Origin: Chitinophaga varians
Lineage (GTDB): Bacteria; Bacteroidota; Bacteroidia; Chitinophagales; Chitinophagaceae
NCBI RefSeq assembly: GCF_014529945.1
Contig: NZ_JACVFB010000001.1
Span: 682,001 to 746,000 of the forward strand
Length of the DNA: 64,000 bases
Reading direction: 5' to 3'
A program made the translations under genes and the position numbers. Under the pieces are notes generated by a model. It did not search any database and was not told the origin of the DNA. It saw only the letters and a list, made by a program, of their open reading frames with translations. Positions 25,411 to 35,560 of this stretch are shown in pieces. Positions within the stretch are counted from its first letter, which is position 1; the number at the start of each line of letters is the position of its first letter.

Positions 25411-25530
25411 AGTAAAATGGTTTTTTAGACAATAAATAAAGTCAAAGACGGTGACTGAAAAGCGGAGGGATGGGGTCGATACTATCTACAAGATAAGAAT
25501 TATTATGGACAAATGCGTAGCAGTGCACTC

Positions 25531-25575
25531 TTTTATTCAGCTTTAACCGCCAACCTGGCCGCTAAAGCTGAATAA
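25531..25575 (-). terminator. Hairpin terminator of the DUF1501/PSD1-type operon
   Basis: Perfect 14-base arms (25531-25544 and 25562-25575) flank a 17-base loop, with T-rich flanks. It lies 18 bases after the last gene of the long minus-strand operon and should end its transcript. Confidence 0.75.
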
Positions 25576-25593
25576 AAAGATAGGGAGGGGTAC

Positions 25594-28056
25594 TTATTTA
25601 CCGGCGTGGATCACTGTAGGCTCGCCGGCAGCGCGTATCTCCAGCTTCACGTCAGCGCCGTTTTCACCGGAGTATTTCCCATCGAAGGTAATTTCGTTGG
25701 CGCCTTTTGATAAAACCGGAAGGGATGGAGGTAGTGCTATCGTTTTTAACAGTTGCCATTGTTTGTTGTACAAACGCACCACTTTGCCATCGCATTGGAG
25801 GAATTGGTTCCGTTGAAGGCTTATGGGCAATACCAACGCATCCTGCTGGTTAATAGTAATGGTGATCTGGTCAAAGGTGACATCCGGGTCAAAGTCCTTG
25901 CCCGGTGCAAATGAAATGATAAAGGCCACCGGCTGGGCAGCTGCCGGATTATTAAACTGAAAGCTGGAGAAAACAGGTTCACCGGGCTGCTTCATTTTTT
26001 GTGCGTGCCTGAAATAGGCATTGTACACCGGTGTCAATTGGTATTCATTGTTGGCGGTCATCTTCAGGTGAAATTCATGCTGAAGGCTCCTCATTTGCGC
26101 TTTCTGCGCTTCGCTGAAGATACTTTTCATGCGGGCCTCTTCCCATGTTTTGATTAATGCCAGCAACTCGTCTTTCTTTCCGTGTTTCTGCAATGTTTCC
26201 ACGCTGGTAGACAGGCCGAAGCCGGCATTGTACCCAGCGCCCAGCGCCAGCATCCATTCGATATCTTCCAGTGTTGTTTCCGGCCGCAGGCTGAACCAGC
26301 CCAACATGGAGGGCATGAGGTTACGACGGAAGAACTGCTGGTTTTTTAACCGCAGCTGTAGCTGGCTTTCCCTGAAACCGGCATACCAGGGCTCTCCCCA
26401 GTTCATTCTGGTGTAGATATGCCAGAAGTAATGGGCCGGCATGCTGGCATCATTGATCACTTTGCCTTTTAATTCGGGCTTCAGGTGATCGTACCATGTT
26501 TTGGTAAACAACTGTTTGGCATATTGACCCATACCGGAGGAAAAGGTGCCCTCGAGGCCATCGAAGGATAGTTGCATGAGGCCTGTTTCATTGAAAAGGC
26601 GGGCAATGGTCTTCGCCATTTCTTCCTGCAAGGCGTAGTCGGTAAGAAATACTTTGTAGGGATGGTCCATCAGCTTGCCGATGGAGTCGTGCTGTGCGTG
26701 AGCGGCAGCATGGGTACCAAAGGCCCCACGCTGGCAGTCCAGCAGCTTCCAGGGAGCCGTAGCGGATACGCTTCCGTAGCGAACGATTTCGTTGCCGATG
26801 GCTACTGATTTCAGCGTGTTGTTTTGGAACTGGTTAAAGAAAACCGGGTCTTCAATGCCGATCTCTCTGGCGCTGGCGTCGATGGCTTCGCTGAGCCGTG
26901 AATAGCCGACTTTCGCCAGTCTCGGGTCGGCCATCGGCGTCACGTAAGGATCGTTGGTCGTGATGAAGTTGGACAACGTATGTACGCCCAGTCGTACGCC
27001 TGCTGCTTTGGCGATGTCCACGCAGGCCTTCATACTGGCCCAGTTTTGCGGAAATTCATTGCTGTGCAGTTTAAACTGGCCCCAGTTATCGAAAGGATCG
27101 CCATGATAAAGGTAGCGCAGCCCTGCCTGTTTGGTGACGGCGAGGGCTTCCTGCAGATTGTTGACGCCAAAGTTCATGATGAGGTATGACTCGGAGGCAT
27201 GCGCCGACTGCTTTCCCCATTCTCCATCGAGTAGCGGATGGGGGAGTCCTTCCTTCAGTTCTATCTGTGCAATGGTGGGTAAAACTTCTGCATTGGCCAC
27301 GCCAAACAGTGCGATCTTGCTGCCCATCACGCCGCCATCCTGGAAGGCGGGCGCCAGGTAGGCCGTGTGCCCCCAGTTTTCGATCACCCGGTCTTTGCTG
27401 CGGTTGCGGCAGTATGCCTGTAACACCGCACCATACTCGGTAGGGCGTGCCACATCTCCCCGGAATAGCTGTTTATGCAGGTCGTCTGTGGTGACATCTA
27501 CTTTATTACCGCCTTCAAATACATCGTAGGATGGTTCGATATCACTTTCTGCGGTGGGGTATCCCCCCAGCGTTTTTACATTCAGCGCCTGGATACCGAT
27601 GGCAAATTCCTTGTTACGCACTACGCCCACTACCTCGCCGATCGTATCTGCGATGGCGACCGGATAGGGTCCCCACAGCACCAGGTCCACTTTGTCCTGC
27701 GGTGTCAGTTGTATCAGATCGAAGCTGATATAGCGGTCGTTGCGCTGCACTTTTACTGTTGCCTCGACGCCGGTCTGCGGGTAGGATAGCGCCAGTTCTG
27801 ATTTTTGGGCGTTCCAGGTGCAACTGGCGGGAGCGTAAAGATGCTGGTCTTTTTTTATGCTGAGAAGCGCGGTGGCTTTGTCGGCCACGAGAAATTCTTT
27901 CTGTAAAGCGAGGCTCTTCATGCTGGTGAGCTTACCGGTGTTATCCAGCTGAAGGCTCCACTGTTTGGTTTTGAAATTCACCTGTGCGGCCGCTGGTAGC
28001 GTGGCTATTGTTGTTAATACAACCGCCAGTTTTTTGAATAGACATTTTTGCTTCAT
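25594..28056 (-). CDS. Large secreted glycosidase-like protein
   Basis: The 820-residue protein has a signal peptide ending in PAAAQ (about residue 25). After an N-terminal beta-sandwich (to about residue 270) comes a probable (beta/alpha)8 barrel with LRYLYHGDPFDNWGQF, GVRLGVHTLSNFITT and LSFDGLEGTFSS, the last reading like a catalytic-Asp strand of GH clans with an alpha-galactosidase-like barrel. A beta-sandwich tail ends in EITFDGKYSGENGADVKLEI. I cannot name a CAZy family. It is the last gene of a six-gene operon with DUF5054, cytochrome and DUF1501 proteins, which supports a role in extracytoplasmic glycan breakdown. Confidence 0.6.
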   Translation of the reverse strand: MKQKCLFKKLAVVLTTIATLPAAAQVNFKTKQWSLQLDNTGKLTSMKSLALQKEFLVADKATALLSIKKDQHLYAPASCTWNAQKSELALSYPQTGVEATVKVQRNDRYISFDLIQLTPQDKVDLVLWGPYPVAIADTIGEVVGVVRNKEFAIGIQALNVKTLGGYPTAESDIEPSYDVFEGGNKVDVTTDDLHKQLFRGDVARPTEYGAVLQAYCRNRSKDRVIENWGHTAYLAPAFQDGGVMGSKIALFGVANAEVLPTIAQIELKEGLPHPLLDGEWGKQSAHASESYLIMNFGVNNLQEALAVTKQAGLRYLYHGDPFDNWGQFKLHSNEFPQNWASMKACVDIAKAAGVRLGVHTLSNFITTNDPYVTPMADPRLAKVGYSRLSEAIDASAREIGIEDPVFFNQFQNNTLKSVAIGNEIVRYGSVSATAPWKLLDCQRGAFGTHAAAHAQHDSIGKLMDHPYKVFLTDYALQEEMAKTIARLFNETGLMQLSFDGLEGTFSSGMGQYAKQLFTKTWYDHLKPELKGKVINDASMPAHYFWHIYTRMNWGEPWYAGFRESQLQLRLKNQQFFRRNLMPSMLGWFSLRPETTLEDIEWMLALGAGYNAGFGLSTSVETLQKHGKKDELLALIKTWEEARMKSIFSEAQKAQMRSLQHEFHLKMTANNEYQLTPVYNAYFRHAQKMKQPGEPVFSSFQFNNPAAAQPVAFIISFAPGKDFDPDVTFDQITITINQQDALVLPISLQRNQFLQCDGKVVRLYNKQWQLLKTIALPPSLPVLSKGANEITFDGKYSGENGADVKLEIRAAGEPTVIHAGK

Positions 28057-28191
28057 ATCAATAATTTATAGGCATAAAGGAGGCCGCTGACGGCCTCCCA
28101 ACGGGCAAATTGCATTTTCCGGCCTGTATCTGTCAGCTGTATATTATCTTTTTCTGCCGTTATTTTTGCTGATGTAGCTATCTGTGTTCGG

Positions 28192-30837
28192 TTATTGTAA
28201 AAGAAAGCCGGCTGGCGCGTACCGATGGCATTCAAAGGAGAAGCGTCCCTGGTGAATGGGGATAGGTGGCAGGGGAAGTTTTTCACCCCGCAGGTCTACC
28301 GGGACTGCCCGCCGCGAAGTCATGCCTGCTGGCAGCTGCACCGTTAATTTACCGGATTGGCCTGCCTGCTCCCATAGTGTCAGCAACGTACCATCGTGAC
28401 CGTTAGGGTCTGTTCCGAAGGCGGTCACCAATACGCCTTTCCGTGAAAGCGAAAGCCCCTGTCGGCTGTCGGGCAGCCGGCCGTTAGGGTTATCGGCAAT
28501 AGCGGCCAATAGGGGTAAGCGCGCTTCCCAGGACTGCACCATCAGGTTTTCATCCATAGCAACTGACGGCGACACCGGCCAGATGCGGACGCGCTCACTC
28601 CAGCTGCCATCCTGCCACAATGGGAAGTTGGTGTTCCACATATTGTTGTAGAGATTGACGTATACAACCGGCTTCCGGGGCACGAAGTCCATCGACCAGC
28701 GCCAGAGGCCGGGTTCACCCGGTGACACCAGCGGCGCATCGATAGGACAGAGGCCTGCCGCGGCATCAGGACCATGAATGCTGACACCGGTATTGACCGC
28801 AAAGAGATGCCGGTTGGTGCCAGGTACGATGTCGGTAGCCGGACTAACGGGGGCGCCTAAACGTCCGATCCGAAAATCGGGCTGCCGGATATTAAAAGGG
28901 AAACAAAGCCAGCCACCTTCCGGATGTTTATCCGCTGTTTTGTGATCTACCTGCCATTGTACATCTATATAGGGACTGCCTTCAGGGAATGTAAAAATCA
29001 GGGAGTATCCTTTTGCCAGTCCTTTGCAGTCGCTGGCGGTAAGCGTTACCTGTTGTTGCGCTGCCGTGCGCGTGTGGCGCATCTTCCAGCCGCCGGGCGT
29101 GGTCCTGGAATAGGGCACCTGCGTAGCATCCGGCATCCCCGGCTTGCCGATATCATTCAGGCCCCAGCCATCGCGGATACGGGAATAGCGATTGAAAAAG
29201 CTGTCATATACTTCGTGCTGACTGAATCTTTCGTGTATAAACTGTCCCAACACCTGTCCACCTGACTGGTCCACCATTTCCCGGCCGGTGGCCTTGTCTG
29301 TCAGGGAACGGATACCTCCTTGCTGCAGGTCGAATACCGCCACGAAATGTTGTGTCTCGATACGTTCAGTGCCAGGCACCGTCTCCTGCTGCATCTCGCG
29401 GTAGGGGATGGTTTTATAGCCGGTCGCCGGCACATCCTCCACCCAAAGCGATTGCCCGTTGATGGTGACCATGCCTGACCGCTTCCAGGGAAGACCGTTA
29501 AACACCACGATACTTTTCTGTGATGTTTTGACAACGGAGGCCAGCAACGCAAGCCGGTTGCTCATCGCTGAATCTACGAGGTGTGCAGCGGTATTGGCAT
29601 AATTTCGATGGTCTTCGTACGACTGCATCCATTTACGCTTGCTGCCTCTGGGCAATTTGGAATAGTCGCCATCGGGCGGCAAGGGTTCCTTTTCCATATC
29701 GGCCAGCCACTGTTTCCAGGCTTCTCCGTATAAACGTCGCGGGCCGTATTCTGCATTCATCCCCCAGGTATGTTCGCTGTACAACAAACTCTGTTCATAG
29801 GCTTTGGCCAATGTGGCGCCCAACGAAGCCGGATGAAGGCCCCAGCTACGCAGGTGCGTATCGAGGCTTTCCAGCGCAGGTTCCATCGGTCGCGTATTCC
29901 GGGCTGTTTTGGTAGCCTGTGGCATCGACATCAGACCATGTATCCAGGTATCGGGCATATCGCCCCTGACAACGGGCAGTGTTGTTTTTTCGGTAAGTAC
30001 GGCACGGGCGAAATCATCCAGGGTACCAAAATGAATACGCACGCCCGGCATTTTTTCTTCATACTGCTGCTTCCATTTGTTTACTTCCTCCTGCGTAGGA
30101 GGACCGTGGTTGTCGCCCGCCATAATCATACACAGGTAGTTTTTGCAGGGCCAGTCAGCGGGAGGGAGGAAATCGCTTCCGTAGTCGACCGTATATCCGC
30201 AAAGTACCCGGGAACCATCTGGCCCTTCCCACCAGAAAAGCTTCGGCACGCGGGGATATTGACTGGCGGGGTTTACGCCGATGTGTAAAAATTTCACGCC
30301 TGCATGACTGAGCAAAACCGGCAATATCCAGCTGTGGGAGGGCACATCGGTCATCTTAGCAGCGATGGGCAAAGGCCGGTGGTATTGACGGCTGGCATTC
30401 GCCGCAAACACCAGTCCCCGTACGAGATCTTCCGGGTCCTGTGATTCTGTATGCGTGGAAAAAGGTAAGGCGTGGGCTGTCAACGCGCCTTCTCTCACTG
30501 CCTGCTCAATGCGTTGTCTGCGCAGGGGATCCTGTTGAGGCCCCAACATCTGCGCCCATAGCGGCCATCCGGGCACGGTCCATACAAATCGCTGTGATGG
30601 CGGCAGTAACCGGTTCTGATCAAAAATTTTTAGTGAGTTGTCCATCATCTCCGTCCTGTACCGATGAAAAACATTGGCGGCCAGGTCGGTAAACCCGAGG
30701 TCGAAATGGCTTTTTACCACTATCCATACGTCGGTAACCCCGGAAGAACGCGTTTGTGCGTATCCGTGGGACAAGGGCAGCTGTAGTAGTAACAACAATA
30801 CCAGACGGATAGGCAGCGTCGTTGTCAGTTTTCTCAT
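28192..30837 (-). CDS. DUF5054 protein, GH38-like alpha-mannosidase fold
   Basis: The 881-residue protein has a signal peptide ending GYAQ (about residue 28). The catalytic barrel begins with VVKSHFDLGFTDL (H44-x-D46), a variant of the GH38 'HSHxDxGW' metal-binding start, and continues with MTDVPSHSW (about residue 185), where the GH38 nucleophile Asp would lie. The C-terminal half is the beta-sandwich region of GH38. This matches DUF5054, a GH38-related group; activity on mannosides is inferred, not shown. It lies 18 bases after the cytochrome-LRR gene and 135 bases before the glycosidase-like gene. Confidence 0.75.
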   Translation of the reverse strand: MRKLTTTLPIRLVLLLLLQLPLSHGYAQTRSSGVTDVWIVVKSHFDLGFTDLAANVFHRYRTEMMDNSLKIFDQNRLLPPSQRFVWTVPGWPLWAQMLGPQQDPLRRQRIEQAVREGALTAHALPFSTHTESQDPEDLVRGLVFAANASRQYHRPLPIAAKMTDVPSHSWILPVLLSHAGVKFLHIGVNPASQYPRVPKLFWWEGPDGSRVLCGYTVDYGSDFLPPADWPCKNYLCMIMAGDNHGPPTQEEVNKWKQQYEEKMPGVRIHFGTLDDFARAVLTEKTTLPVVRGDMPDTWIHGLMSMPQATKTARNTRPMEPALESLDTHLRSWGLHPASLGATLAKAYEQSLLYSEHTWGMNAEYGPRRLYGEAWKQWLADMEKEPLPPDGDYSKLPRGSKRKWMQSYEDHRNYANTAAHLVDSAMSNRLALLASVVKTSQKSIVVFNGLPWKRSGMVTINGQSLWVEDVPATGYKTIPYREMQQETVPGTERIETQHFVAVFDLQQGGIRSLTDKATGREMVDQSGGQVLGQFIHERFSQHEVYDSFFNRYSRIRDGWGLNDIGKPGMPDATQVPYSRTTPGGWKMRHTRTAAQQQVTLTASDCKGLAKGYSLIFTFPEGSPYIDVQWQVDHKTADKHPEGGWLCFPFNIRQPDFRIGRLGAPVSPATDIVPGTNRHLFAVNTGVSIHGPDAAAGLCPIDAPLVSPGEPGLWRWSMDFVPRKPVVYVNLYNNMWNTNFPLWQDGSWSERVRIWPVSPSVAMDENLMVQSWEARLPLLAAIADNPNGRLPDSRQGLSLSRKGVLVTAFGTDPNGHDGTLLTLWEQAGQSGKLTVQLPAGMTSRRAVPVDLRGEKLPLPPIPIHQGRFSFECHRYAPAGFLLQ

Positions 30838-30855
30838 GTTGTTTGTCTGGTGCTT

Positions 30856-33009
30856 TTAGTTGAACAACAGCTCGTCCGTAAATACCCAGGCATGTTTCCC
30901 CTTGCCGGGATGCCAGGATGGGAGGATGGCCGGCGTCATAACAATCTTCATATAGGATACCTGCGCGGCGGGGAACGTACAATCGATGTCCATCGCTGAA
31001 ACAGGATCGTCTTTTTTACTCGGGGGAGGCGTGATCTTTTTTAGCAGCCTGAGCTGGTGTGGGTTGGTACCTCCCCATATCTCGATTTGATGTGGCGGGA
31101 AGATATAAGAACCCACGTTGCGCAGGGTGCCTACTGTCACCGATTGAAGCGGCACTGGTTGCGGGAACCAGACAAGCGCCTCCAGCGTATTTTTCGTATA
31201 GCCGAGCCATTTACCATTGTTGTAGTCCATACCGCCCTTTTGTCCATCAGAGAGGGTGTTGCCGCCATTGGCGAAGTAAGACCCTTCCGGCTGGTGGATG
31301 AGTGTAATGCTGTCGGGCGCATAGGTGGTCCTGACAAGTTGGAACTGTATCGGATCACTGCTATACCATCCTTGTTTACAGGCGACGGCACGTACGGTGG
31401 TATTGCCGGTGATCAGGAGGCTGTCTTTGAATACAGGTGAATGCAGACTATCGGGAGCGCTGCCGTCAAGGGTATATCGTATTTCCACTCCCTTCACCGG
31501 ATGCTGTAGTTTCAGTTGCATACTGTTTCTGAAAACAGCGGCTGTATTGAGTATGGTCGGCTGATTTAATTTCAGTTGTTCTCCTTTATCATTGGTAAAG
31601 CCTTTCACCAGGGTCACCTGCCGGAGAACTTTTTGTGCCTGTTGTATATCGGCCGGCGACAGGCCCGTGTTCCAGACGTACAGCTCCTGTAGTGCTGGCG
31701 CGGCTTTCAGGCTGGTGAGCTGTTGTAGCGTAATAGGGGTGCCTGATAAAGAAAGGCTTTGCAGATGCGGCAGTTTAGCGAGGGTGGACAGCGTTTGCCC
31801 GGTGATATTGGTAAAGCTCAGGTTGAGCACCCGCAATTGTTTAAACTGTGCCAGTACGTCCAGATCGGCGTCCTGTACCGGCATCTTCTGCAAATGCATT
31901 TCTATCAGTTGTTCTTTTACCGGCAACAGTTCTTTGACAGACGCGATGTTGAATTTATCCTTGTTGTACCAGTTGGCTACCAGCGGCGCAGCGTGTAACG
32001 CTACCGGATATACGACGCGGTAGTTGTTGTTCAGCTGTTGCACTACTTTATCATCTGCCGGAGAGAAATCATATACGGGTTCTTTCGCAGCGGCAGGTTG
32101 CAGGCGTGCTGCGGCCAGTAGCCGCAGGCTGTCGCGTGCAGGCAGTGACGCTACCGGCGTTTTGAAATCCGCGCCTCCTTTGATCCAGTAATAGAGGACA
32201 GCCACCTCCTGTTCGGTGAGTGCTGGTTTGCCTGCCGGCGGCATATGCTTTTTGTCTTCCGCCGGAAGATGCAGTCTTTCCATGATCAGGCTGACAGCAG
32301 GATTGCCGGCGATGAACAGTTTACCGCTCTTGCCGCCGGAGAGCAGTTGTTGCGGTAATTCCATCGACAGGCCGCCTTTTGCTTTCCCGGCGTTGTGGCA
32401 GCTCATACATTTTTCTTCCAGGATAGGTTTGACGAGATGTTCATACACCAGTGCTTTATCCAGGGGTACGGCCGTGTTACGGGGCGTAACAGGGGCCAGC
32501 ACGAAGTTATTGCCATGGGTGATACCGGCGCCAAAATGGCCGGTAACCAGTAGGAGGACTACGGTGGCCAGCGCGCCCGCTTTCGGCAGCCAGGGCCTGG
32601 AGGAAGCGCGTAGCCAGTATAATGCGGAAGCGGTCCATAACACGATCATTCCGCCCCACTTATGCCAGAGGATGTCGCCATCGGCATACCCCTCTTCCCG
32701 GACGAGCAACAGGCCCATAATAACGGTAACGGCTGTACTGAGTGCGCCCGCCAATAACAGCCAGGAGGTGAACTGATTTTTCCAGCGATTGGCTTCCGGC
32801 TCACGCAGTTGTACAAACAGCAGCAGGCTGCCCAGCAGCAACAATACAATCGGAAAATGCAATACCAGCGGATGCATGCGCCCCACTACCTGTAGCCATG
32901 CCGGCACCATGATCCTGCTGCCGGCCACCAATAAAACCAGCCCGAAAATATTAGCGGCGAATAAGAGCTGGTTGCCGGCATCTTGCCAGCGGATACGATT
33001 CCACCTCAT
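30856..33009 (-). CDS. Membrane-anchored c-type cytochrome with LRR and sugar-binding-like domains
   Basis: The 717-residue protein begins with five or so membrane helices (residues 1-165, DUF2231-like), followed by a c-type heme site CMSCHNAGKAKGG (about residue 201) with a planctomycete-cytochrome-like context. Next come leucine-rich repeats (LRVLNLSFTNITG, LQSLSLSGTPIT), a chitobiase-C-terminal-like strand set (IRYTLDGSAPDSLHS) and a discoidin-like end. The whole suggests an inner-membrane electron carrier with periplasmic binding modules. Its start codon abuts the stop of the NHL gene without a gap, so translation is coupled. Confidence 0.75.
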   Translation of the reverse strand: MRWNRIRWQDAGNQLLFAANIFGLVLLVAGSRIMVPAWLQVVGRMHPLVLHFPIVLLLLGSLLLFVQLREPEANRWKNQFTSWLLLAGALSTAVTVIMGLLLVREEGYADGDILWHKWGGMIVLWTASALYWLRASSRPWLPKAGALATVVLLLVTGHFGAGITHGNNFVLAPVTPRNTAVPLDKALVYEHLVKPILEEKCMSCHNAGKAKGGLSMELPQQLLSGGKSGKLFIAGNPAVSLIMERLHLPAEDKKHMPPAGKPALTEQEVAVLYYWIKGGADFKTPVASLPARDSLRLLAAARLQPAAAKEPVYDFSPADDKVVQQLNNNYRVVYPVALHAAPLVANWYNKDKFNIASVKELLPVKEQLIEMHLQKMPVQDADLDVLAQFKQLRVLNLSFTNITGQTLSTLAKLPHLQSLSLSGTPITLQQLTSLKAAPALQELYVWNTGLSPADIQQAQKVLRQVTLVKGFTNDKGEQLKLNQPTILNTAAVFRNSMQLKLQHPVKGVEIRYTLDGSAPDSLHSPVFKDSLLITGNTTVRAVACKQGWYSSDPIQFQLVRTTYAPDSITLIHQPEGSYFANGGNTLSDGQKGGMDYNNGKWLGYTKNTLEALVWFPQPVPLQSVTVGTLRNVGSYIFPPHQIEIWGGTNPHQLRLLKKITPPPSKKDDPVSAMDIDCTFPAAQVSYMKIVMTPAILPSWHPGKGKHAWVFTDELLFN

Positions 33010-34035
33010 TTATACCCTCCTGAGTTTATATGGGTACACTTTACCGGAAGCCCATTGTGCCACGTAAACATTTTCATCGTTATCTACACATACATCATGC
33101 GGGTGAACGAACAGTTTCTCTGCCTGCTGCATGGGCTGCAATTGCTGACCGTTATATACCGGCGCCGTGCCGCCGATATTGGACACCACCTTGTTGTCTT
33201 TGTCCAGAATGGTCACGAAGCCGCTGCCGCTGATATTCATATCAGGGGAGCGCAACACGGCGGCATAGAGGTGATGGCCCCTGATTACCGGACGGCATAC
33301 GCAGGCACCGGGCAGAGAGATGACTTCGATTAATTCACCGCTCATGCTGAATCGTTTGAAACAATTGCGGGTACGGTCGGTCACCAGCAGGGTAGGCGTA
33401 CCCTGACGGCGGTCGATGCAGATGCCATGGGCGTTGTCCAGATGGGCATCACCTTCACCGCGGCCGCCAAAAGTATGCAGCAGTTTACCCTGACGGTCGT
33501 AATGCAGGACGTACTGTGCGCCATATCCATCTGCGATATAGATATCACCATCATCTGTGACGGTGGTTTCTGTCGGCACAAATTCTTCTTTCTTTTTGTA
33601 GAAGCCTGTCTCCGCGGGATAGTCGATGGTCATCACGATCTTGCCGTCCATGGTGGTTTTGTATACCTGGTGTTTGTCGGTATCGGTGATGAACAGATAT
33701 TCGGTACCATTTTCATTGGCCAGCGTAAGGCCATGCGCACCGGGGAACTCATGGCCCCAGTATTCCAATAGTTTACCGGATTTATTATAGACGAGGATAT
33801 TGTTTTTCGTTTCGTTGGTCAGCAGAATGATACGGCCTTTTTTGTCCTGCACCATCTCGTGGCAGTCTTTCACCGGATGCCGGCTGCTGTCGAGCGTACC
33901 CCAGCGGGTGTCGAGGGTGTAGCGCATATCCTGATGGCCATAGACAGGACCTTTCGGACGGGCAAAGAGGTCGCGGGAAATGTAAAAAGACGCGGTAACT
34001 AACGCGGACGCTTGTATGAATTTTCTTCTCTCCAT
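33010..34035 (-). CDS. Exported NHL-type beta-propeller protein
   Basis: The 341-residue protein starts MERRKFIQASALVTASF, a twin-arginine-like or Sec signal with RRKF. The rest is a six-bladed propeller with NHL-type blades (GAHGLTLANENGTEYLFITDTD, AHGICIDRRQGTPTLLVTD, HPHDVCVDNDENVYVAQWASG). The six-bladed family is common beside PSD1/DUF1501 genes. Its role, binding or lactone/peptidyl chemistry, is unknown. It sits between the DUF1501 and cytochrome genes. Confidence 0.8.
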   Translation of the reverse strand: MERRKFIQASALVTASFYISRDLFARPKGPVYGHQDMRYTLDTRWGTLDSSRHPVKDCHEMVQDKKGRIILLTNETKNNILVYNKSGKLLEYWGHEFPGAHGLTLANENGTEYLFITDTDKHQVYKTTMDGKIVMTIDYPAETGFYKKKEEFVPTETTVTDDGDIYIADGYGAQYVLHYDRQGKLLHTFGGRGEGDAHLDNAHGICIDRRQGTPTLLVTDRTRNCFKRFSMSGELIEVISLPGACVCRPVIRGHHLYAAVLRSPDMNISGSGFVTILDKDNKVVSNIGGTAPVYNGQQLQPMQQAEKLFVHPHDVCVDNDENVYVAQWASGKVYPYKLRRV

Positions 34036-34051
34036 GAATCATAAATTTTTA

Positions 34052-35506
34052 TCAGGCCATGAGCCCTGGTATAACTTTTCCTGCTACGTCGGTGAGCCGG
34101 TAGCGACGGCCCTGGTGTTTGAAAGTGAGTTTTTCGTGGTCCAGCCCCATGAGATGTAACACCGTAGCGTGGAAATCGTGCACGTGCACGGGATCTTTTA
34201 CGATGTTGTACCCGAACTCGTCGGTTTCGCCATAAACGATGCCTGGCTTTACGCCGCCGCCGGCCATCCAGATAGAGAAGCAGCGCGGGTGGTGATCACG
34301 GCCGTAGTTGTCGGCCGTCATTTTTCCCTGGCAGTAATTGGTCCTGCCGAATTCACCGCCCCATATCACCAGCGTCTCATCGAGCAGGCCGCGTTGTTTG
34401 AGATCGGTGATCAGCGCCGCGGAGGCACGGTCTACGTCTTTTGCCTGACCGGCCATTTCATTGGGCAGGTTGCCATGTTGGTCCCATCCCTGGTGGTAGA
34501 GCTGCACGAAGCGCACGCCGCTTTCAGAGAGTTTTCTGGCCAGGAGACAGTTGGCCGCAAAGGTGCCGGGAACAAGGCATTCCGGCCCGTATAATTTGAT
34601 GATGTCATCAGATTCTTTGGAGAGATCGGTCAGTTCAGGTACCGCTGTTTGCATGCGGTAGGCCATCTCGTATTGCTGGATTTTAGTGTTGATCTCCGGA
34701 TCACCAAAGTCTTTGTAAGACTGGTCATTGAGCGCTGCCAGCTGGTCGAGCATCTGGCGGCGGTTGGCCATATCGATGCCTTCGGGATTGTTGAGATACA
34801 GCACCGGATTATCGCCGCTGCTGAATTGCACGCCCTGGTGGATGCTATCGAGGAAACCATTGGACCACAGTTTGGAATACACGCCTTGGCCGTTGCCTTT
34901 GCCGCGTGACAGCAGTACGCAGAAGGCAGGGAGGTTTTTGTTTTCGCTGCCGAGGCCATAGCTCATCCAGGAGCCGAAGCTGGCGCGGTTTCCCTGTTGT
35001 GCGCCTGTCTGGAAAAAGGTCAGTGCCGGATCGTGGTTGATCGCTTCGGTGAACATCGACCGTACGATGCAGATATCATCTACTATCTGCGCTGTATGCG
35101 GAAAGAGATCGCTCACCCAGGCACGGGCTTCTCCATATTGTTTGAAATCATAGTGCGAGCCTACCAGCGGAAAAGACGACTGTCCGGCGGTCATGCCGGT
35201 GAGCCTTTGTCCCATGCGGATAGATGGTGGCAGTTCCTGGCCCATCATCTCACGCAGTTTCGGTTTATAGTCGAAGCTCTCCAGTTGTGAAGGAGCGCCG
35301 TTCTGAAATAGATAGATGATCCTTTTGGCTTTGGGTGCGAAGTGTGGCATGCCGGGAATGAAGGGCATTTCACTGGTGCTGCTTTTTCCGAAAAGGTCGG
35401 GTATCAGCAAAGAGCCGAGTGCCACGCTGCCGATGCCTAAACTGAGCCGTGACAGGAACTTACGGCGGTTCATATTCAGGTGATGCTCCAGGAATTCGTT
35501 TTTCAT
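34052..35506 (-). CDS. DUF1501 protein (alkaline phosphatase-like fold), exported
   Basis: The 484-residue protein has the twin-arginine type start NRRKFLSRLSLGIGSVALGS (about residue 13) and then the DUF1501 family body: IYLFQNGAPSQLESFDYKP, FVQLYHQGWDQHGN, LVIWGGEFGRT and GRDHHPRCFSIWMAGGG, with many Asp and His residues that resemble the alkaline-phosphatase/sulfatase metal site. The family is a constant partner of DUF1549/DUF1553 cytochrome proteins. Its activity is unproven. A small gap of 54 bases separates it from the upstream PSD1-type gene. Confidence 0.9.
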   Translation of the reverse strand: MKNEFLEHHLNMNRRKFLSRLSLGIGSVALGSLLIPDLFGKSSTSEMPFIPGMPHFAPKAKRIIYLFQNGAPSQLESFDYKPKLREMMGQELPPSIRMGQRLTGMTAGQSSFPLVGSHYDFKQYGEARAWVSDLFPHTAQIVDDICIVRSMFTEAINHDPALTFFQTGAQQGNRASFGSWMSYGLGSENKNLPAFCVLLSRGKGNGQGVYSKLWSNGFLDSIHQGVQFSSGDNPVLYLNNPEGIDMANRRQMLDQLAALNDQSYKDFGDPEINTKIQQYEMAYRMQTAVPELTDLSKESDDIIKLYGPECLVPGTFAANCLLARKLSESGVRFVQLYHQGWDQHGNLPNEMAGQAKDVDRASAALITDLKQRGLLDETLVIWGGEFGRTNYCQGKMTADNYGRDHHPRCFSIWMAGGGVKPGIVYGETDEFGYNIVKDPVHVHDFHATVLHLMGLDHEKLTFKHQGRRYRLTDVAGKVIPGLMA

Positions 35507-35560
35507 CTTGTCATTTTTTTTAGAGAGAAGGATGGTGAAGCGGATATGATCATCGCCGGT

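Noticed and set aside
28053..28286. Open frame of 77 codons overlapping two genes of the DUF1501-type operon
   Set aside because: It overlaps the end of the DUF5054 gene and the start of the glycosidase gene in another frame and shows no coding character.
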